From positions 1-64,000 of the forward strand of contig NZ_JARVKY010000033.1 of assembly GCF_029813785.1 (NCBI RefSeq): a stretch of 64,000 nt of DNA, in the 5' to 3' direction. This stretch comes from Streptomyces sp. DH41. Lineage in GTDB: Bacteria > Actinomycetota > Actinomycetes > Streptomycetales > Streptomycetaceae. The position numbers and the translations under genes were made by a program. The stretch's first letter is position 1, and each line of letters begins with the position of its first letter. The notes under the pieces were generated by a model. It searched no databases and was not told where the DNA came from. It saw nothing but the letters and a program-made list of their open reading frames with translations. Below are positions 25,583 to 33,730 of this stretch, in pieces.

Positions 25583-26003
25583 GGTGCACCTCCCTTCCGC
25601 CTGTCCGAGGTCCGAGGTCCGAAGTCCCCCGCCTGTCCGGCTTTCGGCTTTCGGCGGAGTATTCCGGTCCCCCGCCGTCCGTGGATGCACGGCGCGCTGG
25701 ACGCACCGAGGGCGGGTACCCGCCGAGCGGGTGACTACCGGGCGTGAACGGGCCGGCGCGGCATCGCGCCGTAAGCGACGGGGGAAGGCATGACGCCGAG
25801 TCACCCCACCTGCCTGTGGCCGTGGCCGGACCCGGACGGTGCATCCGCAGAGTGCCGCCCGGCGGAAGTAGCGGCAACAGCCGAGGTGCCCGACACGGCT
25901 CACCGCCGCAGCCGACGACGAGAGGACCCGGGATGCGCTCCAGCACATCCGACGAGAGCAGGGACCAGCCGCGTCACCGGTCGCCCGTGTGCAAGGGCCC
26001 GCG
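25583..26003. other. Divergent crtY/crtI control region
   Basis: 421 bp without a convincing gene. It contains TCCGAGG direct repeats (about 25607-25630), GGCTTTCGGCTTTCGG, and an isolated ATG at 25790 with a strong GGGGGAAGGC ribosome site. The frame from that ATG runs out of phase into crtI. No crtE is present. Promoters for both carotenoid operons must lie here. Confidence 0.6.
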
Positions 26004-27521
26004 ATGACACGGACCGTGACCGGCCGCACCGACCACGTCGTGGTCGTCGGGGCGGGGCTCGCGGGCCTGTCCGCCGCCCTGCACCTCCTGGGCTCCGGAC
26101 GGCGGGTGACGATCGTGGAACGCGACCCGCTGCCCGGCGGCCGTGCCGGACGGCGCGCACTCGGCGGCTACCGGCTCGACACGGGCCCGACCGTCCTGAC
26201 GATGCCCCATCTGGCCGACGAGGCTTTCGCCGCCGTCGGCGACCGGCTGGCCGACCGCGTCGAACTCCTGCCCCTGCACCCCGCCTACCGGGCGTGCTTC
26301 GCCGACGGCGGCACCCTGGACGTCCACACCGACGCCCTAGCCATGGAGGCCGAGGTCGAACGGTTCGCCGGGGCCCGGGAGGCGGCCGGCTACCGGCGGC
26401 TGCGCACCTGGCTGCGGCAGCTCCACGACGTGCAGATGCGCCGGTTCATCGACGCCAACTTCGACTCACCGCTCGACCTGCTCACCCCCGACCTGGCCCG
26501 GCTCGCCGCCCTCGGCGGCTTCGGACGGCTGGACGCGCGCATCGGACGGTTCCTGACGGACGAGCGGCTCAAGCGCGTCTTCTCCTTCCAGGCCCTGTAC
26601 GCCGGTGTCGCACCGGCCCGGGCGCTGGCCGCCTACGCCGTCATCGCCTACATGGACACCGTGGCCGGCGTGTACTTCCCGCGCGGCGGCATGCACGCGC
26701 TGCCCCGCGCCATGGCCGCCGCCGCCTCGGGAGCCGGGGCCGACCTGCGCCTCGGCCGGGACGTCACCCGTCTGGAACGCTCCGGCAACCGCGTCACCGC
26801 CGTCGTCACCGCCCACGAGCGCATCCCGTGCGACGCCGTCGTCCTCACCCCCGACCTGCCCGTCGTCCACCGGCTGCTGGGCCGCCGCCCGCGCCGCCCG
26901 GTCGGGCTGCGGCACGCGCCCTCCGCCGTCGTCCTGCACGCCGGCACCACCCGCACCTGGCCGCACCTCGCCCACCACACGCTCTCCTTCGGCGCCGCGT
27001 GGCACCGGACCTTCGACGAACTGACCAGGACCGGCACCCTCATGACCGACCCGTCGCTGCTGATCACCCGGCCCACCGCCGGCGACCCCTCCCTGGCTCC
27101 CGAGGGCCGCCACCTCCACTACGTCCTCGCGCCCTGCCCCAACACCGACATCGGACCGGGCGCCCGGGACTGGACCGACCTCGCTCCCCGCTACCGCGAC
27201 CGCCTGCTCACCACCCTGGAACGCCGGGGACTGACCGGCATCGCCGCCGCCATCGAGGAGGAGTGCCTGGTGACGCCCGCCGACTGGACCACCCAGGGGC
27301 ATGCCGCGGGCACGCCCTTCTCCGTCGCCCACACCTTCGCCCAGACGGGGCCCTTCCGTCCCCGCAACCTGGTGCGCGGCACGGACAACGCGGTCCTCGC
27401 GGGCTGCGGGACGACCCCGGGCGTCGGCGTGCCGACCGTACTGATCTCCGGGAAGCTGGCCGCCGCCCGCATCACCGGAACACCGGCGCGCGCCACGGCG
27501 GCGAGGGGCGGGCGCCGATGA
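26004..27521 (+). CDS. crtI: Phytoene desaturase
   Basis: 505 residues. N-terminal dinucleotide motif VVVGAGLAGLSAALHLLGSG followed by VERDPLPGGRAGR, and the bacterial CrtI C-terminal signature GTDNAVLAGCGTTPGVGVPT. It introduces the double bonds that convert phytoene to lycopene. The ATG at 26004, with AAGGG upstream, is chosen over an in-frame ATG five codons earlier. The TGA overlaps the crtB ATG. Confidence 0.92.
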   Translation: MTRTVTGRTDHVVVVGAGLAGLSAALHLLGSGRRVTIVERDPLPGGRAGRRALGGYRLDTGPTVLTMPHLADEAFAAVGDRLADRVELLPLHPAYRACFADGGTLDVHTDALAMEAEVERFAGAREAAGYRRLRTWLRQLHDVQMRRFIDANFDSPLDLLTPDLARLAALGGFGRLDARIGRFLTDERLKRVFSFQALYAGVAPARALAAYAVIAYMDTVAGVYFPRGGMHALPRAMAAAASGAGADLRLGRDVTRLERSGNRVTAVVTAHERIPCDAVVLTPDLPVVHRLLGRRPRRPVGLRHAPSAVVLHAGTTRTWPHLAHHTLSFGAAWHRTFDELTRTGTLMTDPSLLITRPTAGDPSLAPEGRHLHYVLAPCPNTDIGPGARDWTDLAPRYRDRLLTTLERRGLTGIAAAIEEECLVTPADWTTQGHAAGTPFSVAHTFAQTGPFRPRNLVRGTDNAVLAGCGTTPGVGVPTVLISGKLAAARITGTPARATAARGGRR

Positions 27522-28531
27522 CCCACCGCGAACTGGACGCCGCGGGCATCACCGACCCGGCCCTGCGCGCCGCCTACGACCGGTGCCGGCTCCTCAACGC
27601 CCGTCACGGACGCACCTACTTCCTGGCGACCCGCCTGCTGCCCGCCGACCGCAGGCCGGCCGTGCACGCCCTGTACGGGTTCGCACGGTGGGCGGACGAC
27701 ATCGTCGACGACATGGGCACGGACGCGACCGCCGCCGAACGGGCGGCCACCCTGGCCCGCCTCGAAGAGCGGCTGCGGCAGGCGCTGACCGGTGCCCGGC
27801 CCACCGGGGAACCCGTCGTACTCGCCCTGGCGGACACCGCCGCCCGGTACGCCATCGACCCGGCGTACTTCACCGACTTCATGGCCTCGATGCGCAGCGA
27901 CCTCACGGTCACCGACTACGCCACCTACGACGACCTGCGCGCCTACATGCACGGCTCGGCCGCCGTCATCGGCCTCCAGATGCTGCCCGTGCTCGGCACC
28001 GTGACCGCCCGCGCCCGGGCCGCGCCGCACGCCGCCGCGCTGGGCGTCGCCTTCCAGCTGACCAACTTCCTGCGCGACGTGGGCGAGGACCTGGACCGGG
28101 GCCGGATCTACCTCCCGGCGGACCTGCTGGCCGCGCACGGCGTCCAGCGGGACCTGCTGCTGTGGAGCAGGCGCACCGGCCGCCACGATCCCCGCATCAC
28201 CGCCGCGCTGCGGGCCGCCGAGGCCCTCACCCGCGCCGTCTACCGCGAGGCCGCGCCCGGACTGGCCATGCTGGACCCGGTCGCGCGACCGTGCATCCGT
28301 ACCGCGTACGTCCTCTACCGGACCATCCTCGACGCCATCGCGGCCGACGGGTACGCGGTACTGCACCGGCGCGCGGTGGTGCGCCGCCGCCGGCGTGCGG
28401 TCGTCGCGGCCGACGGACTGGCGAGGGTGCTGGCCGCCCGGCTGAAGGCGCGTGGCTCCACCGCGCACCGGACCCCGCCCGTGCCGAGCCCGGCCGACGT
28501 CTGCTCCCGCTCAGCGAAGGAGGCCGGATGA
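27518..28531 (+). CDS. crtB: Phytoene synthase
   Basis: 337 residues of the squalene/phytoene synthase family. Substrate-Mg2+ motifs: YGFARWADDIVDDM (DDIVD) and LTNFLRDVGEDLDRGRIYLP (second Asp motif). It condenses two geranylgeranyl diphosphates to phytoene. It overlaps crtI by ATGA and the Rieske gene by ATGA, so translation of all three is coupled. The last 50 residues are Arg/Ala-rich. Confidence 0.93.
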   Translation: MTHRELDAAGITDPALRAAYDRCRLLNARHGRTYFLATRLLPADRRPAVHALYGFARWADDIVDDMGTDATAAERAATLARLEERLRQALTGARPTGEPVVLALADTAARYAIDPAYFTDFMASMRSDLTVTDYATYDDLRAYMHGSAAVIGLQMLPVLGTVTARARAAPHAAALGVAFQLTNFLRDVGEDLDRGRIYLPADLLAAHGVQRDLLLWSRRTGRHDPRITAALRAAEALTRAVYREAAPGLAMLDPVARPCIRTAYVLYRTILDAIAADGYAVLHRRAVVRRRRRAVVAADGLARVLAARLKARGSTAHRTPPVPSPADVCSRSAKEAG

Positions 28532-29622
28532 GTACGGCCCCCCGCCCCCGCCGGGGCCGCTTCCCCCTGCGGCTGCGCCGCCGCCCCGTCCCCTGGCAGC
28601 GGCAGCGGCCCACCTGGCGCGAGGCCCGGCCCGCCGTCATCGCCGGTGCCCTCGAGCGCGCCCTGGCACGCCCCTCGGGCAACTGGTACGTCCTCGGCGC
28701 GAGCACCGACGTACGGCCCGACCGCCCACTGTCGGGCACGATCACGGGCGTCGAGGTCGTCGTCTGGCGGGACGCGCGCGGGCGCCTGGTGGGCGGCCCC
28801 GGCGCATGCCCCCACCTCGGCGCCCCGCTGGCCGACAGCCCGGTACGGTGCGGGACACTCGTGTGCCACTGGCACGGACTCGCCCTGGACGGCGCCCCGT
28901 TCGCCGGGTGGGAGCCCTGGCCGGTCCACGACGACGGCGTACTGGTGTGGGTGCGGCTGGACGCGGCGGGGGAGGAGCCACCGACCCCGGCGCCCGTCGT
29001 ACCCGCCAGGCCACCGCGGGCGACGGCCCTGACGTCCGTCTGGCGCGGAGTCGGGGTCTGCGAACCCGAGGACGTCGTCGCCAACCGGCTCGACCCGTGG
29101 CACGGCGCCTGGTTCCACCCGTACTCCTTCGTGGACCTCACCGTCGTCGAAACACCAGGCGGAACATCAGGCGAGAGGCCCGGCGAGAGGCCCGGCGAGA
29201 CGCCCGGCGAGACGCCCGGCGAGGCGCACGCCGGGACGCCGTACGCGGGCGAGGACGACGACCGTTTCGTCGTGGACGTGTCCTTCCGGCTCACCGGCCG
29301 GCTCGTCGTGCCCGTACGGGCCGAGTTCACCGCGCCGGAGCCCCGCACCGTCGTCATGCGCATCACCGACGGCGAGGGCACCGGGTCCGTCGTGGAGAGC
29401 CACGCCACGCCGCTGGGCCCGGGCGGGAGCGGCCGGCCGCGCACCGCGGTCGTCGAGGCGGTGCTGGCCACCTCGGACCGGCCGGGCTTCCCCGTGGCTC
29501 GCCGCCTGGCACCGGCCCTGCGGCCGCTGATGCGCGCCGCCGCGGGCCGTCTGTGGCGCGACGACCTCGCCTACGCCGAACGCCGCAGGCACCTGCGCGA
29601 CCTCGGCCGGTTCCCCGGCTGA
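28528..29622 (+). CDS. Rieske [2Fe-2S] protein (DUF5914 type)
   Basis: 364 residues. A Rieske site is clear: CPHLGAPLADS and CHWHG, giving the Cys-x-His and Cys-x2-His pairs, at about residues 92-115. A second domain of about 170 residues begins at WRGVGVCEPEDVVANRLDPW, in the position of the C-terminal domain of Rieske oxygenases, but no clear mononuclear-iron triad is seen. Its ATG overlaps the crtB stop and has GAAGGAGG. It occupies the place where crtV lies in other streptomycetes. A role in carotenoid end-group oxidation is inference. Confidence 0.8.
   Translation: MSTAPRPRRGRFPLRLRRRPVPWQRQRPTWREARPAVIAGALERALARPSGNWYVLGASTDVRPDRPLSGTITGVEVVVWRDARGRLVGGPGACPHLGAPLADSPVRCGTLVCHWHGLALDGAPFAGWEPWPVHDDGVLVWVRLDAAGEEPPTPAPVVPARPPRATALTSVWRGVGVCEPEDVVANRLDPWHGAWFHPYSFVDLTVVETPGGTSGERPGERPGETPGETPGEAHAGTPYAGEDDDRFVVDVSFRLTGRLVVPVRAEFTAPEPRTVVMRITDGEGTGSVVESHATPLGPGGSGRPRTAVVEAVLATSDRPGFPVARRLAPALRPLMRAAAGRLWRDDLAYAERRRHLRDLGRFPG
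29170..29229. repeat. 12-bp tandem repeat in the Rieske gene
   Basis: Five 12-bp units of GGCGAGAGGCCC or variants (29170, 29182, 29194, 29206, 29218), encoding GERP/GETP repeats within the inter-domain loop. Confidence 0.85.
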
Positions 29623-29636
29623 CCGGAGAGGACAGC

Positions 29637-30128
29637 ATGCAGACCTTCCTGCCCCATCCCGGCTTCCGGGAGTCGGCACTGACCCTGGACCGCCGTCGGC
29701 TGGGCAAACAGCGGGTCGAGGCGCTCCAGGTGCTGCGCGGCCTGACCGTGCCCGGTTACGGCTGGCGCCGGCATCCGGCGGTGCGGATGTGGGCGGGCTA
29801 CGAGGAGGCACTCGTCCGGTACGGCCTGGAGGTCTGCCGGGTCTGGCGCGAGCGGGGCCACCAGGACAGCTGCGCCGCGTCACTCGTCTCCGGACTCGCC
29901 GTGTGCCGTCCGGGCGAGCCGGTGCGGGACCAGCCGGAGCTGGCGCACGCCGAGGAGCTGCCGCCCTGGCTCGGGGACGACGCCTTCCACCGCAGCCACC
30001 GGTCGGCGCTGGTGCGCAAGGAACCGGAGGTGTACGCCGAGCTGTTTCCCGGGGTCCCGGACGACCTGCCCTACGTGTGGCCGGCCTCGGACCGTGAGAG
30101 CGGGGAGGCGGGAAGCGGCACCTCCTAG
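29637..30128 (+). CDS. MSMEG_6728 family protein
   Basis: 163 residues. It begins QTFLPHPGFRESALTLDRRR and contains RRLGKQRVEALQVLRGL and HPAVRMWAGYEEALVRYG, the pattern of the small MSMEG_6728 family, which is distantly similar to pyrimidine-dimer DNA glycosylases. No function is proven. The ATG, with GGAGAGG, is 14 bp after the Rieske gene, so it is probably in the crt operon. A light-damage link is only suggestive. It ends 10 bp from the convergent lipoprotein gene. Confidence 0.8.
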   Translation: MQTFLPHPGFRESALTLDRRRLGKQRVEALQVLRGLTVPGYGWRRHPAVRMWAGYEEALVRYGLEVCRVWRERGHQDSCAASLVSGLAVCRPGEPVRDQPELAHAEELPPWLGDDAFHRSHRSALVRKEPEVYAELFPGVPDDLPYVWPASDRESGEAGSGTS

Positions 30129-30138
30129 TCCGGGCCGG

Positions 30139-30900
30139 TCAGGCCCGCTGCTCGCCCGCGAGTTCCTTCAGGTCGACCGTCTGGTCGGACGGCGGCTGTT
30201 CGGCCCTCACCGGCTCGCCGTACTCGCTGAACGTGACGCTGCCGGGGTTCTTGCCGCCCTCGGACGTGGACTTCAGGATGTACGGCTCGCCCTCCGTGGC
30301 GACGTACAGGGTGAGTGTCTCGCCGCCCGCGGCCTCCTTGGTCAGCTTCAGGGCGTCCTCACCGTTCACCTCCGTCGTGGAGCCGCGCTTCATGCCCTGG
30401 CGCTCGGACTTGTCCTCGTCCATGGCGGCGATGAAGCCCTGCTTGTCGCAGACACCGGCGGTCGTGGCGTCGTTCGCCGGCATCTTCACCCACTTGTCCT
30501 GCAGCTTCGGTGCCATCTCCCGCGCCGCGCCGGGCTGCTGCTTCAGGGCGCTGCGCCAGTACTGTTCGTCGCCGCGGAGGTAGAGGTTCGCGTCGGTGTG
30601 CCGCACGTCCGCCTCGGCCTCGCCGGTGCCGATGGTGCCCTGGCAGTTCTTCTCCTGGTCGACCGAGACGTCGATGGTGACGGTGCCGCCGTCCTCCAGA
30701 CGTGTGTCGCCCTTCACGTGCATGGACTTCGCCTGCCGGGTGGCCTCGACTGCCTTCGCGGCGATGTCGTCGGCGCTCTGCCCCTCGAACGGCTTGCCGT
30801 CGTCGCCGGAGCCGGCACCGGAATCGCCGCCGCAGCCGGCCAGTAAAGCGACCGAGACGCTCGCGGCCGCCACAGCGGTTGCCACTTTGCTGGTGCGCAC
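30139..30900 (-). CDS. Lipoprotein, LppX/LolA-like fold, with a TTA codon
   Basis: 253 residues. A lipoprotein signal peptide ends with lipobox LLAG-C (Cys 23). A Gly/Ser/Asp linker follows, then a beta-rich domain with DTRLEDGGTVTIDVSVDQ and NLYLRGDEQYWR, typical of surface lipoproteins related to LppX or LolA that bind lipids. The GTG at 30900 follows AAAGGA. Leu 19 is encoded by TTA (30844-30846), the rare codon read by bldA tRNA, so synthesis may depend on development. Ligand unknown. Confidence 0.85.
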   Translation of the reverse strand: MRTSKVATAVAAASVSVALLAGCGGDSGAGSGDDGKPFEGQSADDIAAKAVEATRQAKSMHVKGDTRLEDGGTVTIDVSVDQEKNCQGTIGTGEAEADVRHTDANLYLRGDEQYWRSALKQQPGAAREMAPKLQDKWVKMPANDATTAGVCDKQGFIAAMDEDKSERQGMKRGSTTEVNGEDALKLTKEAAGGETLTLYVATEGEPYILKSTSEGGKNPGSVTFSEYGEPVRAEQPPSDQTVDLKELAGEQRA

Positions 30901-31110
30901 TGGAAGTCCTTTCCCATAGAGGTCCATTACCGTCGGATCCGTCAAATCCCTTGGTTTCCCGATGTGTTGGCACCGGGACGTTCCGACTACCCGGATTCCC
31001 CCGGCATGCACGTGATGGAGAAGCCGTGACGTCCGTGTGAGGGCCGTCGTCCCCGATTGGTCCCCGACGGCGCCTGCGAAGTGGACCCCGTGACGGGCCG
31101 CCGTGCTTTC

Positions 31111-31116
31111 TAGTGT
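31111..31116 (+). promoter_or_regulatory. -10 box of a probable leaderless promoter
   Basis: TAGTGT, followed by 7 bp and then the ATG of the EamA gene at 31124. This TANNNT-N7-ATG spacing is typical of leaderless actinobacterial transcripts. No ribosome site precedes the ATG. Confidence 0.55.
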
Positions 31117-31123
31117 CGTGGGC

Positions 31124-32065
31124 ATGAACGCCACCACCACGCGCGGGGCCTTGCTCGCCGCGCTCGCCTGTGTCCTTGTCGGAGGCTCCTTCACCGCCAA
31201 CAGCCTGCTCGGCGACTACCCGTACGCGGGTGGCCAGTTCCTGCGCTACGGGCTGGCCTTCCTGTTGCTCATCCCGCTCGCCGGCCCCGGCGCGACGACC
31301 CGCCTGCGCGCGCTCGGTGCCGCCCGGTGGATGCGCCTCGCGGTCCTCGCGGCCGTCGGCATGGTCGGCTTCAACCTGGCCGTCCTCGCCGCGGAACGCA
31401 CCGCGGAACCGGCGGTCCCCGGCGTCTTCGTGGGCTGCGCTCCCGTGGTCGTCGCCGTCCTCGTACCCCTCCTGGAGGGGCGCCGGCCGCAACGCGTCGT
31501 GCTGTACGGGTCGTTGTTCGTGGCCGTCGGTGCCTTCACGGTCCAGGGCTGGGGGCGCACCGACGGCGCGGGTATCGCCTTCTCCGTGTGCGCCCTGATC
31601 GGCGAGGTCGGTTTCGCCGTCCTCGCCGTGCCCGTACTGCGCCCCCTGGGGCCCTGGCTGCTGTCCACGGTGGTCTGCGGGATCGCGGCGGCCCAGTCGG
31701 CGCTGATCGGCCTGCTGGTCGACGGCGACGGGTGGCTGCCGCGGCCGGACGCGGTCGAGACCGGCGCGCTGCTGTGGCAGGCGGTGGTGGTCACCGTCAT
31801 CGGGTTCGTGTGCTGGTACATGGGCATGCAGCGGATCGGGGCCGAGCGCGCCACCCTGTTCTCCGGACTGATCCCGGTCGCCGCCGCCTGCACGGCCCCG
31901 CTCGTCGGCGCCGGCTCCTACGGCGCCGCGCAGGCCGTGGGCAGCGCCCTGGTCTGCGCCGGGGTCGCCGTGGGGTCGGGCGCCGCGTCGGTGTGGTTCG
32001 CGCGCCGGGGCCGTGTCCCCGGGACGCGTCAGCGGGTCCCGGAGCGATCCTTGGAGAAGCTGTAG
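31124..32065 (+). CDS. EamA-family (DMT) transporter
   Basis: 313 residues with ten hydrophobic helices in two EamA repeats (about 5-140 and 150-290); the second repeat ends with GSALVCAGVAVGSGAA. A likely metabolite exporter in the membrane with unknown substrate. The last 37 bp overlap the 3' end of the convergent MHS transporter gene, so the two tails are read on both strands. Confidence 0.85.
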   Translation: MNATTTRGALLAALACVLVGGSFTANSLLGDYPYAGGQFLRYGLAFLLLIPLAGPGATTRLRALGAARWMRLAVLAAVGMVGFNLAVLAAERTAEPAVPGVFVGCAPVVVAVLVPLLEGRRPQRVVLYGSLFVAVGAFTVQGWGRTDGAGIAFSVCALIGEVGFAVLAVPVLRPLGPWLLSTVVCGIAAAQSALIGLLVDGDGWLPRPDAVETGALLWQAVVVTVIGFVCWYMGMQRIGAERATLFSGLIPVAAACTAPLVGAGSYGAAQAVGSALVCAGVAVGSGAASVWFARRGRVPGTRQRVPERSLEKL

Positions 32066-33564
32066 AGGTCCTTCGAGGTGGTGATGAGCTCCGCCTGCTC
32101 CTGCCGGGAGCCGACCATGGGCTGCGAACCGTTCAGCGGCACCTGGGCGCTCTCCGGCAGGAACCGCACGGTCACCAGACCGATGACCCCGGCCACCATC
32201 AGGTAGTAGGCGGGCATCATGTCGTCGCCGGTGACGCTCACCAGCGCCTCGGTGAGCAGCGGCGTGGTGCCGCCGAAGGCCGCGACGGCGAAGTTGAAGC
32301 CGATGCCCATGGCCGCGTAGCGCACCGCGGTCGGGAACAGCGCGGGCAAGGTGGCGGCGCTCGGCGCGGCGAAGCAGGCCAGCAGGGTGGCGAGGAGCAG
32401 CACCCCGGCGACCGGCGCCCAGGTGCCGTCCGCCTTCAGCAGCAGGAAGGCCGGCACGGCGAGGACGATCATCGCGATGGCGCCGACCGCGTACAGCGGG
32501 CGGCGCCCGACGTGGTCGCTCAGCCGCCCGAGGAAGGTGATCAGCAGCACGATCCACACCATGCCGATCAGCACCAGCACGTCGGCGAAGCCGCTGGAGC
32601 GGCCGAGGGTCTCCGTCTGGTAGGTGGGCAGATAGCCGGTGACCATGTAGTTGGTGACGTTGTAGAGCAGCACCAGGCCCATGCAGATCAGCAGTGGACG
32701 CCAGTGCTTTCGGATGATGGTCTTGAACTCGCTGCCCACCGACTCCTGGGCGAGGCTCTTCTCGTGCTCGTCGAGCTGCTGCTGGAAGGCCGGGGACTCC
32801 TCCAGCTTGAGCCGCATGTACAGGCCGATGAGGCCCAGCGGGCCGGCGATCAGGAACGGCACGCGCCAGCCCCAGTCGAGCATCTGGCCGTCGGTCAGCG
32901 CCAGGTTCAGCACGGTGACCAGCGCCGAGCCGAGCGCGTAGCCGACGAAGGTGCCGAAGTCGAGCCAACTGGAGAGGAACCCGCGCCGCCGGTCGGGTGA
33001 GTACTCGGCGACGAAGGTGGTGGCGCCGCCGTACTCGCCGCCGGTGGAGAAGCCCTGGAGCATGCGGGCGAGCAGCAGCAGGATCGGGGCGGCGATGCCG
33101 ATGCTGGCGTAGCTCGGGATGAGGCCGATGGAGAAGGTGCCGACCGCCATCAGGATCATCGTGGTGGCGAGCACCTTCTGCCGGCCGACGCGGTCCCCGA
33201 GCGGGCCGAAGACGAGGCCGCCGAGCGGGCGTACGACGAAGGCCGCGGCGAAGGTGGCGAAGGAGGAGATGACCTGGGCGGTCGGCGAGGCACCGGGGAA
33301 GAACACCTTGCCGATGGTGGCGGCCAGGTAGCTGTAGACGCCGAAGTCGAACCACTCCATGCAGTTGCCGAGCGCCGAGGCCCCGACCGCGCGCTTGAGC
33401 AGCGGTCCCTCGACGATCTGGACGTCGTCCTCGCCGAAGGCGCGCTTGTTGCGGCGGAGCCTGCGGGTCAGTTCCTCGCGCACCTGTCGCGGCAGGTGCG
33501 CGACCGTACTCGGCATCTTCACCCGGCTCAGGGGCCCGGACCCGCCGTCAGGCTTCGCGTTCAC
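32029..33564 (-). CDS. MHS-family MFS transporter (ProP/KgtP-like)
   Basis: 511 residues with twelve helices. The family segment GNCMEWFDFGVYSYLA opens TM1, and LGDRVGRQKVL is the loop 2-3 motif. TGGEYGGATTFVAEYSP and GRLSDHVGRRPLYAVG are typical of metabolite:H+ symporters for dicarboxylates, betaine/proline or shikimate. The substrate cannot be assigned. An N-terminal cytoplasmic extension of about 60 residues precedes TM1. The GTG at 33564 follows AAAGGCGG. Confidence 0.88.
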   Translation of the reverse strand: MNAKPDGGSGPLSRVKMPSTVAHLPRQVREELTRRLRRNKRAFGEDDVQIVEGPLLKRAVGASALGNCMEWFDFGVYSYLAATIGKVFFPGASPTAQVISSFATFAAAFVVRPLGGLVFGPLGDRVGRQKVLATTMILMAVGTFSIGLIPSYASIGIAAPILLLLARMLQGFSTGGEYGGATTFVAEYSPDRRRGFLSSWLDFGTFVGYALGSALVTVLNLALTDGQMLDWGWRVPFLIAGPLGLIGLYMRLKLEESPAFQQQLDEHEKSLAQESVGSEFKTIIRKHWRPLLICMGLVLLYNVTNYMVTGYLPTYQTETLGRSSGFADVLVLIGMVWIVLLITFLGRLSDHVGRRPLYAVGAIAMIVLAVPAFLLLKADGTWAPVAGVLLLATLLACFAAPSAATLPALFPTAVRYAAMGIGFNFAVAAFGGTTPLLTEALVSVTGDDMMPAYYLMVAGVIGLVTVRFLPESAQVPLNGSQPMVGSRQEQAELITTSKDLYSFSKDRSGTR

Positions 33565-33681
33565 CGCGCTGCCGCCTTTCTGTCGCCCGCACCACGCTTC
33601 CCCTGAGTGAATTCTGTGCCGCAATGATCGTCCGGCGCATGCCGGAGCCGCTGCCCGGGGCCACGCGGGTGACACACGGGA

Positions 33682-33707
33682 GCCCTCGGCGGACGTCCGC
33701 CGAGGGC
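33682..33707. terminator. Terminator hairpin
   Basis: A perfect 12-bp stem (GCCCTCGGCGGA / TCCGCCGAGGGC) with a CG loop, 24 bp past the end of the leftward lipase gene. Confidence 0.8.
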
Positions 33708-33730
33708 CCCGCGCCCGTGTCCGGTACGGC

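Noticed and set aside
25790..26003. Small gene starting at the ATG with a strong ribosome site upstream of crtI
   Set aside because: The frame has no recognisable domain and runs out of phase into crtI; kept only as a possible remnant in the findings.
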